Assembly: GCF_030246865.1 (NCBI RefSeq) | Contig: NZ_CP126738.1 | Location: 1,984,001-2,048,000, forward strand | DNA: 64,000 bases | Direction: 5' to 3' | From: Microbacterium sp. zg-B96 | GTDB lineage: Bacteria; Actinomycetota; Actinomycetes; Actinomycetales; Microbacteriaceae | Part shown: in pieces, positions 28,038 through 35,974 of the stretch | Layout: every line of letters starts with the position of its first letter | Numbering within the stretch: position 1 is the stretch's first letter | The notes under the pieces: generated by a model | Told to the model about the DNA's origin: nothing | Databases searched by the model: none | What the model saw: the letters and a program-made list of their open reading frames with translations, nothing else | Program-made: the position numbers and the translations under genes

Positions 28038-28421
28038 ATGCCCGAATCGCTACATGGTGCTGCCGGCGCCGCAGACGCGCCCACGGTGCATGCCTCACCG
28101 GCCGCACCGATCGACGCGTCCCGCCGCGTTGAACTGACCCTCCGCAAGCCGTGGTTCGCGCTGTACGCACGTATCCGGCCGACGCTGGTCATCGCCGGGC
28201 GCGGTCAGCCGACGCAGTGGGGCGTCGGCACCTGGCAGGTTCCCGCCGACGAGACCGTCGTGCTCGGCGTGTTCCTGTTCAACCGGATTTGGCGCTTCGG
28301 GCAAGCCGAGTTCGCGATCGAGCCGGGTGATGCGCCGTCGCTGGAGTACCGGGCCCCCGCGCTGCCGTTCGGGCGCGGGCGTATTCGGCTGGGTGCCACA
28401 CCGGAGATGCCGCACCGCTGA
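28038..28421 (+). CDS. Hypothetical protein
   Basis: A 127-residue protein with an Ala/Pro-rich N-terminus and a beta-rich core (VELTLRKPWFALYARIRP, PTQWGVGTWQVPADETVVLGVF). No membrane helix or known motif. TACGGT ends 6 nt before the ATG at 28038, so it is leaderless. It is divergent from the ABC-F gene and 46 bp upstream of the next gene's start. Confidence 0.65.
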   Translation: MPESLHGAAGAADAPTVHASPAAPIDASRRVELTLRKPWFALYARIRPTLVIAGRGQPTQWGVGTWQVPADETVVLGVFLFNRIWRFGQAEFAIEPGDAPSLEYRAPALPFGRGRIRLGATPEMPHR

Positions 28422-28467
28422 CGCGCACCCCGGTGCACCGGCGGCCGGGCGCTCCTATGATGTGGGC

Positions 28468-29556
28468 GTGGAGACACCCAGGGCGGATGTCGTGCAAGAC
28501 ATCCGCTTCGCCCGTTCGGCCGACGGGGTCGGGATCGCGTACGCCGTACACGGATCCGGGCCACCGCTGCTGATCGACGCCTGCTGGCTGAGCCACCTGC
28601 AGTTCGACTGGGAGAGCCCGGTCTGGAGGCACTACCTCGTCGAGCTCGGCAAGATCGCCACCGTCATCCGCTACGACGAGCGCGGGCACGGCCTCTCCGA
28701 CCGCGGCGTCACTGACCACAGCCTCCGGGCGCGGGTCGGCGATCTCGAAGCGGTGGTGGCGGATGCCGGTCTCGACCGCTTCGCCCTCATGGCGATGGCG
28801 CAGGGCGGCCCCGTCGCGATCGAGTACGCCGCCCGGCATCCGGAGCACCTCACGCGCCTGATGTTCTACGGCAGTTACTCCGGCGCCGAGGCCGCCGCGA
28901 CCCCCGAGGAGCTGCAGCTGCTCGCGGCATTCGAGGCCCTCATCAAGGTGGGGTGGGCCCGCCCCACGTCGGAATTCCGCCGCGTCTTCAGCAGCATGAT
29001 GATCCCCGGTGGGACCGAAGAGCAGATGCGGTGGATCGACGATCTACAGCTGCGCGCCTGCGACACAGAGACCGCCGTCATCTCCCGCGCGCAGCGGCAG
29101 GTGTCCGACTCGACGTGGCGCCTGCCCGAACTGGATCTTCCGACCCTCGTCATCCACAGCCGCGGCGACCAGATGAACGAGTTCCATCACGCCCGGCACC
29201 TGGCGGCGAACATCCGCGGCGCGCACCTGGTCGCCCTCGACAGCAACAACCATGTGGTCCTCGCCGATGAGCCGGCGTGGCCGGTGTTCCTCCACGAGGT
29301 CGCGAGCTTCATGGCACCCGACAGGCACCGCTCCCCCGACACCGTCGCGGACGACGTCGCCGGGCTGATCTCGCCCCGCGAACTCGACATCCTGCGACTC
29401 GCGGCCGGCGGCTATGACAATGACGCCATCGCCGCCGCGCTGTTCCTCTCGGTGCGCACCGTCGAGCGGCACCTGCAGAATGCCTACGCCAAGCTCGGCT
29501 TGAGCGGCCGCACCGCCCGCACCGCCGCCGTCGCGCGGCTGCTTTCCCGCACGTGA
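28468..29556 (+). CDS. Alpha/beta-hydrolase-like sensor fused to a LuxR DNA-binding domain
   Basis: A 362-residue fusion. Residues 1-280 are an alpha/beta-hydrolase fold (RYDERGHGLSDR, HSRGDQMNEFHHA with the acid, NNHVVL with the His). At the nucleophile elbow the sequence is AMAQGG (109-114), with Ala 111 in place of the catalytic Ser, so hydrolysis is unlikely. Residues 295-362 are a LuxR helix-turn-helix (LISPRELDILRLAAGG, VRTVERHLQNAYAKLGL). It probably binds a small ligand and regulates transcription. TATGAT ends 6 nt before GTG 28468. The methyltransferase downstream is a candidate target. Confidence 0.85.
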   Translation: METPRADVVQDIRFARSADGVGIAYAVHGSGPPLLIDACWLSHLQFDWESPVWRHYLVELGKIATVIRYDERGHGLSDRGVTDHSLRARVGDLEAVVADAGLDRFALMAMAQGGPVAIEYAARHPEHLTRLMFYGSYSGAEAAATPEELQLLAAFEALIKVGWARPTSEFRRVFSSMMIPGGTEEQMRWIDDLQLRACDTETAVISRAQRQVSDSTWRLPELDLPTLVIHSRGDQMNEFHHARHLAANIRGAHLVALDSNNHVVLADEPAWPVFLHEVASFMAPDRHRSPDTVADDVAGLISPRELDILRLAAGGYDNDAIAAALFLSVRTVERHLQNAYAKLGLSGRTARTAAVARLLSRT

Positions 29557-29677
29557 CCATGTACGCGTCAGCCGCCAGCAGCCTTCCGACCGAGCGCGCT
29601 CGTTACGCGCCGGCGCCGATGTGACGCGGGCGCGTGATTCCTACCGTGGGGGTACCAACCACAACCGGAGGAACCAG

Positions 29678-30523
29678 ATGTCATCCTTTACCAGCACCAC
29701 CCGCACCGTGACCGGCACGGACGCAGACCGCGCGCTGAAGGCGAAGCACGCCGCGATGTGGGCCAGCGGGAACTACCCCGCCGTCGTCGACGACGTGGTC
29801 CACTCCCTCGGCGGCATCCTCGTCGACGCGGTCGATGTCCGACCCGGGCAGCGCGTCCTCGACGTCGCTGCCGGCACCGGAACCTCAGCGATCCCCTCGG
29901 CGCGACGCGGTGCCGACGTCGTCGCCACCGATCTCACCCCGGAACTGCTTGCCGTCGGGCGCACCGCCGCCGACGCGGAGGGGATCGCACTGACCTGGCA
30001 GACAGCGGATGCCGAGGACCTGCCGTTCCCTGACGCGGACTTCGACGTGGTCATCTCGAGCATCGGCGTGATGTTCGCCCCGCACCACCAGTTGGCGGCG
30101 GACGAGCTCATTCGGGTGTGCCGTCCCGGCGGCACCATCGGCGTGCTCAGTTGGACCCCGAACGGGTTCATCGGGCAGCTGTTCGCGACGATGAAGCCGT
30201 ACGCGCCACCGCCCCCGGCCGGTGCGTCACCCGCACCCCTTTGGGGCAGTGTCGAGCACGTCCGGGAGCTGTTCGGCGACCGCGTCGAGGCCTTCGTCGC
30301 CCACCAGCAGACGCTGGCGGTCCACCGGTTCGCGGCCGGCGCGGAGTTCCGCGACTTCTTCAAGACCAACTACGGCCCGGCGATCGCGGTCTACCGCTTC
30401 ATCGCCGACGACCCGGAGAAGGTGGCTGCCCTCGACGCCGACCTGGCGGCGTTGGGCGACCGGTTCCTCGCCGACGGTGTCATGCCGTGGGAGTACCTCC
30501 TCGTCACTGGAACACGCGGTTAG
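29678..30523 (+). CDS. SAM-dependent methyltransferase
   Basis: A 281-residue class I methyltransferase of the UbiE/Methyltransf_11 type. Motif I is VLDVAAGTGTSAIPSARRG near 55-70, the acidic loop is ATDLTPELL, and motif IV/post is DLPFPDADFDVVISSIGVMFAPHH. The substrate is unknown; the C-terminal half (residues 150-281) is probably for substrate binding. The ATG at 29678 follows CCGGAGGAACC, one of the best ribosome sites in the window. It follows the LuxR-hydrolase regulator by 121 bp. CGAGCGCGCTCG, a perfect palindrome about 80 bp upstream, could be an operator. Confidence 0.9.
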   Translation: MSSFTSTTRTVTGTDADRALKAKHAAMWASGNYPAVVDDVVHSLGGILVDAVDVRPGQRVLDVAAGTGTSAIPSARRGADVVATDLTPELLAVGRTAADAEGIALTWQTADAEDLPFPDADFDVVISSIGVMFAPHHQLAADELIRVCRPGGTIGVLSWTPNGFIGQLFATMKPYAPPPPAGASPAPLWGSVEHVRELFGDRVEAFVAHQQTLAVHRFAAGAEFRDFFKTNYGPAIAVYRFIADDPEKVAALDADLAALGDRFLADGVMPWEYLLVTGTRG

Positions 30524-30535
30524 CAGCATGCCGTC

Positions 30536-30667
30536 ATGATTCTCGTATTCGCAATCGTGATCCTCTGCGTGGCCGGCGTGATCGGTACGGCCCTGGCAGC
30601 CGCCCACGACTCGTTCCCGCCGATGCGGACGCTCTGGTCCTACGACACCCGTCGCCCCAGGCCGTGA
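30536..30667 (+). CDS. 43-residue single-helix membrane protein
   Basis: A tiny protein: residues 1-23 (MILVFAIVILCVAGVIGTAL and on) form one membrane helix. The short cytoplasmic tail ends in WSYDTRRPRP. CAGCAT ends 6 nt before the ATG at 30536, matching the leaderless pattern, and codon use is like its neighbours. It lies just after the methyltransferase stop. Small single-helix proteins with a tail of this kind occur in related genera as far as I recall; no function is known. Confidence 0.6.
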   Translation: MILVFAIVILCVAGVIGTALAAAHDSFPPMRTLWSYDTRRPRP

Positions 30668-30704
30668 CGCCCGCCGGCTGAGCTGCCCGTGCCATCCGGA
30701 GCAC

Positions 30705-31646
30705 TCAGCCGTTCGGCGTGGTCCCGAAGACGTGGAGGCCGAGTTCTGCGCTCATCCATTCGCTGGCCACAGCGCCGCGCACACTGGTGCCCCGGTCGTC
30801 GAGGGGCGGGCTGATCACGGCGGCCCCGAGCATGCCGGGCGCCGACAGCACGATCGCCCCCGACACGCTCGACTTCGCCGGCACGCCCACCCGGCGCATC
30901 CACCTGCCGGAACCGTCGTAGACGCCGCAGGTCGCCATGACCGACACGACATCTCGTGCCACATCCGCCGGCACGACCCGTTCGCCGGTGAGGGGGTTCA
31001 CGCCCCCGCACGCGAGGGTGGCACCCATCACCGCGAGCGCCTCGGCATCGACGAGCACCGCGCAGGCGCGGGCGTAGACCGCTACCGCGTCGTCCGCACT
31101 GACCTGCATCGTTCCCTCGGCGCGCATGAGGTGCGCCAGCGCGTGGTTACGGTCGCCCAGCAGATGCTCGTTGTGAGCAACACCCTCGTCGGCCTCGAGC
31201 GGTCGTCCGGCGAAGGCAGAGAGGCCGTGGAGGATGCGCTCGTTCCGCTCGTCGACGCTCTCCCCGTCCACCAGCGACGCGGTCAGCAGCGCACCGGCGT
31301 TGACCATGGGGTTCGGGGGCCGACCGGTGTCGCTTTCGAGCTTGATGGCGTCGAATGCCTCGCCCGTCGGTTCGATCCCGATGCGCTCCAGCGCTTCGCC
31401 GTCGGTGTCGAGCAGGGCGAGGGCGAAGAGGAACGGCTTCACCGCTGACTGCACGCTGAACGGCACGTCGGCCTGCGCACTCGTGCGCACCGTCCCATCG
31501 GGCAGGACGAGGGCCACGGCGCACAGGTCGGGGTCCGCTGCGGCGAGCTCCGGGATGCTGTCGTTCACGGTGCCGCCCTCGTGGGCAAGCATTCGCGCGC
31601 GCAACTCGTCGAGGTCGTAGGTGTGGGGATCGCGGGAACCGCTCAT
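30705..31646 (-). CDS. glsA: Glutaminase
   Basis: A 313-residue serine-dependent glutaminase that converts glutamine to glutamate and ammonia. The catalytic S67-x-x-K70 is in FSVQSAVKPF, as in beta-lactamase-like enzymes. Other conserved blocks are NPMVNAGALL and CGVYDGSGRWMRRVGVPAKSSVSGAI (start CGVYDGSG). Length fits the family. CAGGCT and a G-run precede the ATG at 31646. It is divergent from the APC permease at 31766, so glutamine or glutamate transport by that permease is a reasonable guess. Confidence 0.93.
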   Translation of the reverse strand: MSGSRDPHTYDLDELRARMLAHEGGTVNDSIPELAAADPDLCAVALVLPDGTVRTSAQADVPFSVQSAVKPFLFALALLDTDGEALERIGIEPTGEAFDAIKLESDTGRPPNPMVNAGALLTASLVDGESVDERNERILHGLSAFAGRPLEADEGVAHNEHLLGDRNHALAHLMRAEGTMQVSADDAVAVYARACAVLVDAEALAVMGATLACGGVNPLTGERVVPADVARDVVSVMATCGVYDGSGRWMRRVGVPAKSSVSGAIVLSAPGMLGAAVISPPLDDRGTSVRGAVASEWMSAELGLHVFGTTPNG

Positions 31647-31765
31647 CCCCCCAGCCTGTCATGCCGCACGCGCCCGGGCCGGGGCGCGTCGACGACAGCA
31701 TAAGTCATGTGGCGTGGGGTGCGACAGGGTTTGCGTCGCGAGCGGTGGTGCACTGGAGTGGTGCG

Positions 31766-33109
31766 ATGGGCAAAGAGATCGCGGCGGTGGCGCCGACAGC
31801 ACCGATCGGACTGAAGCGGGCGGTGGGCACGCCGTTGCTCTTCGCCTTCATCGTGGGAGATACCCTCGGGGCGGGCATCTACACGCTCGTCGGCACGATG
31901 GCCAACGACGTCGGCGGCGTCATCTGGCTGCCGTTGCTGATCGCGCTCGTCGTGGCGCTGCTGACCGCGGGCACCTACGCGGAACTGATCACCAAATATC
32001 CGCACGCCGGTGGTGCCGCGCGCTACGTCGACCGTGCCTTCGGCATCCCGTACGTGTCGTTCCTCGTCGGGTTCCTGATGATGGCATCCGGCATCACCAC
32101 CGCCGCAGCCCTGGCCAATGCGTTCGCCGGTGACTACCTGACCGCCCTCATCGACGTGCCACCGATCCCGGCGGCGATCGTGTTCATCGCCCTGCTCACC
32201 CTGATCAACCTGCGCGGTGTGCGCGAGTCGCTCGGCGCGAACCTCGTCGCCTCGGTCATCGAAGTGACCGGTCTGGTGATCGTCATCGTCGTGTGCGCGA
32301 TCGTCTTCGGCAGCGGCGGCGGGGAGCCGGCCCGCATCTTCGAGTTCGCACCCGACGTTCCCCCGATCGAAGGGGCGTTCGCGGCATCCATCATCGCGTT
32401 CTTCTCCTTCCTCGGCTTCGAGGCCGCCGCGAACATGGCCGAGGAAGTGCGCAACCCCTCCAAGGCCTACCCGCGGGCGTTGTTCGGCGCGATCTTCACG
32501 GCGGCCGTGGTGTACCTGCTCATCGCGGTCGGCGCCGTCATCGTGCTGCCTCCGGAGGAACTCGCGGAGTCGACCGGACCACTGCTCGCGGTGGTCGCCG
32601 CCAGCGGCGTCGGCATCCCGTCGTGGCTGTTCAGCCTCATCGCGCTGGTCGCCATCGCAAACGGTGCGCTGCTGTTCATGGTCATGGCCAGCCGCGTCGG
32701 CTACGGGCTGGCCGAGGCGGGGCTGCTGCCCGACACCTTCGGCCGCGTGCTGCCCAAGCGCCGGACGCCCTGGGTGTCGATTCTGGTCATCGCCGGCATC
32801 ACGATGGTGCTCACGGTGGTCGGAGACATTTCCACGCTCGCCGAGACGACGGTGCTGTTGCTGCTGCTGGTGTTCCTCTCCGCCAACGTCAGCGTGCTGG
32901 TGCTGAAGAAGGACAAGGTCGATCACGCCCACTTCAGGGTGCCGCGGGTTGTGCCGGTGATCGGCATCCTCGCCTGCATCGTGCTGCTTGCCCAGCAGTC
33001 CTGGACCGTCTGGATCGCCGCGGCCGCGTACGTCGCGGTCGGGTCGGTGCTGTTCCTGATCGCCCGGTACACCCGCAAGCGCAGCGACCGCAAGCGCGCC
33101 GGGGCCTAG
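31766..33109 (+). CDS. APC family amino acid permease
   Basis: A 447-residue permease with 12 predicted helices. The first helix has the APC signature GDTLGAGIYTLVG, and the family motif FSFLGFEAAANMAEEVRNPSKAYPRA (FLGFEAAANMAEE) is in helix 6. It should import an amino acid with a proton or exchange one. The open frame begins 35 residues earlier, but the ATG at 31766 (MGKEIAAVAPTAPIGLKRAVG) fits the family and has CTGGAG upstream. It is followed directly by the 41-bp repeat array. Confidence 0.9.
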   Translation: MGKEIAAVAPTAPIGLKRAVGTPLLFAFIVGDTLGAGIYTLVGTMANDVGGVIWLPLLIALVVALLTAGTYAELITKYPHAGGAARYVDRAFGIPYVSFLVGFLMMASGITTAAALANAFAGDYLTALIDVPPIPAAIVFIALLTLINLRGVRESLGANLVASVIEVTGLVIVIVVCAIVFGSGGGEPARIFEFAPDVPPIEGAFAASIIAFFSFLGFEAAANMAEEVRNPSKAYPRALFGAIFTAAVVYLLIAVGAVIVLPPEELAESTGPLLAVVAASGVGIPSWLFSLIALVAIANGALLFMVMASRVGYGLAEAGLLPDTFGRVLPKRRTPWVSILVIAGITMVLTVVGDISTLAETTVLLLLLVFLSANVSVLVLKKDKVDHAHFRVPRVVPVIGILACIVLLAQQSWTVWIAAAAYVAVGSVLFLIARYTRKRSDRKRAGA

Positions 33110-33111
33110 TT

Positions 33112-33251
33112 CCCGGGTTTGGGGCGCGTATCGTTCCCCGAACCCCCGATTCCCCGGGTTTGGGGCGCGTATCGTTCCCCGAACCCCCGATTCCCCGGGT
33201 TTGGGGCGCGTATCGTTCCCCGAACCCCCGATTCCCCGGGTTTGGGGCGCG
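33112..33251. repeat. 41-bp tandem palindromic repeat, 3.4 copies
   Basis: Three identical 41-bp units start at 33112, 33153 and 33194, and a 17-bp fourth copy starts at 33235. Each unit holds an imperfect inverted repeat, GGGTTTGGGG and CCCCGAACCC, around GCGCGTATCGTT, so each can form a hairpin. The copies have no differences from each other, which implies recent expansion. The array lies between the permease stop and the end of a convergent gene, where a terminator is expected. No protein meaning is likely, although frames stay open through it. Confidence 0.95.
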
Positions 33252-33286
33252 AATCCGGCATCGGACTCGCGCCCCGTCACGGGCGT

Positions 33287-33562
33287 TTAGTCTTGCGGAT
33301 GCCAGATCTCCCAGACCCGCTCCGCGATCGGCCGATACTTCTCGCGCGGGCCGGCGGTGTGGGTGCCGAACCAGTGGCAGCACTCCTCGTGCACGATCGT
33401 CAGCACGTCTTCCACCGAGCGCGCTTCACCTCGTCGCGCCGTGATGGTCCGCGCCTCGGAGCGGTACTCGTCGGTGTTGAATCCGAGGTTGATCCCGACG
33501 GGGTCCTCCTCGAAGAGAAGGCGCTCGAGCCGGGCGAGGTCGCTGGGGTCGGTTTCGGGCAT
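33287..33562 (-). CDS. Hypothetical protein with HEECCH motif
   Basis: A 91-residue soluble protein. The C-terminal half contains VEDVLTIVHEECCHWFGTHTAG, with His, Glu, two Cys and His in six residues, which could bind a metal or be fortuitous. It is not the HExxH protease motif, as the spacing is one residue too long. AAGGAG lies 8 nt before the ATG at 33562. The gene follows a degraded small ORF and the VOC-family gene on the same strand. I do not recognise the family. Confidence 0.65.
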   Translation of the reverse strand: MPETDPSDLARLERLLFEEDPVGINLGFNTDEYRSEARTITARRGEARSVEDVLTIVHEECCHWFGTHTAGPREKYRPIAERVWEIWHPQD

Positions 33563-33695
33563 GGTGATGCTCCTTGGGCGCGGGAGGGCAGTTCGCGCTG
33601 CAGGTAATCGACGATCGGAGGGACGGATGCCACGTCGGCCTCGCTCACCGACTGGCTTGGACCAGCGCGTTGTAGCGGTGTTCGTCGGGAGTCAC
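33563..33695 (-). pseudogene. Remnant of a small frameshifted gene
   Basis: A GTG at 33695 overlaps the VOC gene stop as GTGA and reads VTPDEHRYNALVQASR before a TGA at 33645. A GTG overlapping that TGA continues in the next frame as SEADVASVPPIVDYLQRELPSRAQ, which has a normal protein-like composition. Together they look like one small coding sequence broken by a frameshift, or two tiny coupled ORFs. The second frame has no stop until 33400, inside the next gene. Confidence 0.35.
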
Positions 33696-34117
33696 CCGTC
33701 GACGCTGTCTGTCGGGACGGAGTCGGCCGGCGGATTGTGCATGAGCTCGATCCGGATCCCGTTGTCGTCCTCGAGGAACGAGGCGTAGTACCGGTCGGTG
33801 AACCGCGGGTACTCCTTCGGCTCGCGAACGACGGCCCACCCGGCATCCGTCGCGATGCGATGCAGGCGATCGACGTCTTCGCGGGACTCGACGGCGAACG
33901 CCAGGTGCTGCCAACCGACCCGTCCATGACGATGCGGACCGGTGCCGGGCTCGCGCGCCGGCATGAGGATGAACTCCGGCTCCCCTTCGGTCCACCACGA
34001 GACCGATCCGTCGCCGTCCTGCCGGGTGAACCCGAGCGCCGACATCACCGGATCGAACTGCGTGACAGCACGGGGAACGTCATCGACGGTGACGCCCAGG
34101 TGATCGAAAACAGGCAT
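33692..34117 (-). CDS. VOC-family glyoxalase/dioxygenase-like protein
   Basis: A 141-residue vicinal-oxygen-chelate fold protein made of two beta-alpha-beta-beta-beta units. Likely metal ligands are H6 in FDHLGVTVDD, His in WQHLAFAV and Glu in GIRIELMHNP. The reaction (glyoxalase, dioxygenase or resistance protein) cannot be told. TAGCGT (34124-34129) ends 6 nt before the ATG at 34117, so it is leaderless. It leads a run of minus-strand genes ending at 33287. Confidence 0.88.
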   Translation of the reverse strand: MPVFDHLGVTVDDVPRAVTQFDPVMSALGFTRQDGDGSVSWWTEGEPEFILMPAREPGTGPHRHGRVGWQHLAFAVESREDVDRLHRIATDAGWAVVREPKEYPRFTDRYYASFLEDDNGIRIELMHNPPADSVPTDSVDG

Positions 34118-34170
34118 CCGATCACGCTAGCGGATGCCATCGATGCACCGATCGGTCCGATCTGCGCGTC

Positions 34171-34419
34171 TCAGCGCTGGTGACGGATGCCGAAGAGGAA
34201 GTATGCCGCGGGGCCGATCCAGTTGACCAGGATCGCCGGGATCCATGCGGGCTTCGGGCCGCGCACGTCGTCCTTGTCACGCCAGGCGAGATCCCAGAAC
34301 GCGAGGAAGGCGAACGCCACCTGCACCACGCTCAGCAGTCCCAGCGCGATCTTGGCACCGACAGCGAGCTCAACCTTGGACTTGGCCATTCCGATCATCT
34401 TCGATGCTTCTGGTCTCAT
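34171..34419 (-). CDS. PLDc_N-like small membrane protein
   Basis: An 82-residue protein with two membrane helices. The ending PKPAWIPAILVNWIGPAAYFLFGI resembles the N-terminal membrane domain of cardiolipin synthases (PLDc_N), here on its own. I chose ATG 34419 because TAGCGT (34427-34432) ends 7 nt before it; the frame extends 19 residues further upstream. Confidence 0.75.
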   Translation of the reverse strand: MRPEASKMIGMAKSKVELAVGAKIALGLLSVVQVAFAFLAFWDLAWRDKDDVRGPKPAWIPAILVNWIGPAAYFLFGIRHQR

Positions 34420-34466
34420 GGGTCCCACGCTAGTCCGCGAGTCGTGCTCGCGCGCCCTCTCCTCGC

Positions 34467-35048
34467 TCACAGCCACACCGCCCGGCCCTGGGATGCGTCA
34501 TCGACCCGTTGTACGAGCGCGTCGGTGCGGTCCTCCGGCACCTGCAGGTTCATCTCCACGTTCACGCCGTGGTGCACGTCACCGAGCACCGCGCCATGCG
34601 CGTCGAGCTCGCGGCGGATGGCCCCCTCGAACGCGTACGGCACCGTGAATCGCATCGTCTGCATCCGGATCAGCGGCACGCGCTCGGCACCCAGGAGCGC
34701 CTGAGCCACGGCATCCGTGTAGGCGCGGACGAGTCCCCCCGCGCCGAGCTTCACCCCGCCGAAGTAGCGCACGACCGTCGCCAAGACGCCTTCGAGCTCT
34801 TGGTGACGGAGCACCTCGAGCATGGGGCGCCCTGCGGTGCCGCTCGGCTCGCCGTCGTCGTTGGCGGCGGAGTGTCCGCCGGCCATCAGCGCCCAGCAGA
34901 CGTGCCGCGCGTCAGGATGCTCGGCGTGCAGCTCATCGACGCGGGCGACGGCCTGCTCCCGGCCGGAGACGGGCTCGACGCACCCGAGGAACCGGCTCTT
35001 CTTGATGACCAGCTCGCTGTGGACGGGCGCGGCAAGGGTGAATGGCAT
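34467..35048 (-). CDS. YigZ/IMPACT family protein
   Basis: A 193-residue protein of the UPF0029/IMPACT family. The conserved block is SRFLGCVEPV then DDGEPSGTAGRPMLEVLRHQELEGV (core GEPSGTAGRPML), with the C-terminal ferredoxin-like domain near 130-193. Relatives interact with translation factors or nucleic acids; the bacterial role is not settled. The hydrolase gene starting upstream is on the same strand with only 3 bp between its stop and this start. Confidence 0.9.
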   Translation of the reverse strand: MPFTLAAPVHSELVIKKSRFLGCVEPVSGREQAVARVDELHAEHPDARHVCWALMAGGHSAANDDGEPSGTAGRPMLEVLRHQELEGVLATVVRYFGGVKLGAGGLVRAYTDAVAQALLGAERVPLIRMQTMRFTVPYAFEGAIRRELDAHGAVLGDVHHGVNVEMNLQVPEDRTDALVQRVDDASQGRAVWL

Positions 35049-35051
35049 GGC

Positions 35052-35921
35052 TCAGGGATGCGCGGGGCGATTGCGCTGCTGCTGGTGCGCTCGGTCGCAG
35101 GTCGCCTGGTCTGTCATCTGCTGCGCCCACCGTGCCAGGTGCGCATGAACGAGGTCGGGTTGGTCGATCTCTATGTTGTGGCCCGCCCCATCGAGCACGG
35201 CATACGTCGCGCGGGGAAGCCGCTGCGCGAGCGCCCATTGGTCTTGGTAGCCGACCACGGCGTCCTGCCGACCGGCCACGATCAGCACCGGGCGGTCGAA
35301 GCCGGACAGGCGGTCGTCGGGCAGCGCCGGCAACGCGTAGTTCTTCGCCAACCGCGCCATGGCGCGCACATCCGCCGCCCGAAGCCCCGGCATCACGAAC
35401 TGTCGAAAACGTTCCCAGTTGTCCCGTGACTGCACGACGGTCAGCTCCGTGTATGCCTCGGCATCGGCATCACTCAAACCGGCGACGAGCGTGGCATCCT
35501 CGACCAGCACGACATGCTGCGGCGTCAGCCGGTGCTCACGCACCGAGTCCACGACCGGAGCCAGCAGCGCCATGCCGAGGCACTGCTGCGGCCTGCGTGC
35601 GACGAGGTCCCGGGCGAGCAGCCCGCCGAGCGAAGTGCCCACCACCGCGAACGGTGTCGAGCCGAGCATGTCTGCGACCGCCGCGTCGAGCCAGTCCGCG
35701 ACCTCCGGCAGACCGCCCGGGGCATCCAGCGCAGGGGTGGCACCGAATCCAGGCAGATCGACGTAGAGGCGTTCCCACGGCCCGGACGCGTCGAAGGCGG
35801 CATCCAGCGCGAGCATCATCCGGTGGTCCACGCCGTTGCCATGGACGAACAGCACCGGCGTGCCGGCGCCGCGACGGACGACATGCGGGATCGGGCTCAC
35901 GGTGTTTCCCGCTGCTGACAT
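35052..35921 (-). CDS. Alpha/beta-fold hydrolase
   Basis: A 289-residue serine hydrolase. The oxyanion block is VLFVHGNGVDHRMML, the nucleophile elbow is VVGTSLGGLLARDL, the acid is in VAGRQDAVVGY and the His in GAGHNIEIDQPDL, so the triad is complete. The substrate is unknown. Two start candidates exist; I chose ATG 35921 with CATGAT 6 nt upstream because it starts the fold cleanly (MSAAGNTVSPIPHVVRR). It is followed by the YigZ gene 3 bp later. Confidence 0.88.
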   Translation of the reverse strand: MSAAGNTVSPIPHVVRRGAGTPVLFVHGNGVDHRMMLALDAAFDASGPWERLYVDLPGFGATPALDAPGGLPEVADWLDAAVADMLGSTPFAVVGTSLGGLLARDLVARRPQQCLGMALLAPVVDSVREHRLTPQHVVLVEDATLVAGLSDADAEAYTELTVVQSRDNWERFRQFVMPGLRAADVRAMARLAKNYALPALPDDRLSGFDRPVLIVAGRQDAVVGYQDQWALAQRLPRATYAVLDGAGHNIEIDQPDLVHAHLARWAQQMTDQATCDRAHQQQRNRPAHP

Positions 35922-35974
35922 GAATACATCATGGCCGCCCGCGAGGCTCGACCACGCTCGCAGTGAATCGCGGT

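Noticed and set aside
31643..33280. A long minus-strand frame that reads through the 41-bp repeats and gives a repeated peptide.
   Set aside because: It is antisense to the permease gene, has non-protein-like Arg/His/Gln composition and exists only because GC-rich antisense frames lack stops.
33287..33562. HEECCH as a zinc protease motif.
   Set aside because: HExxH needs two residues between Glu and His; here there are three, and the protein is only 91 residues.
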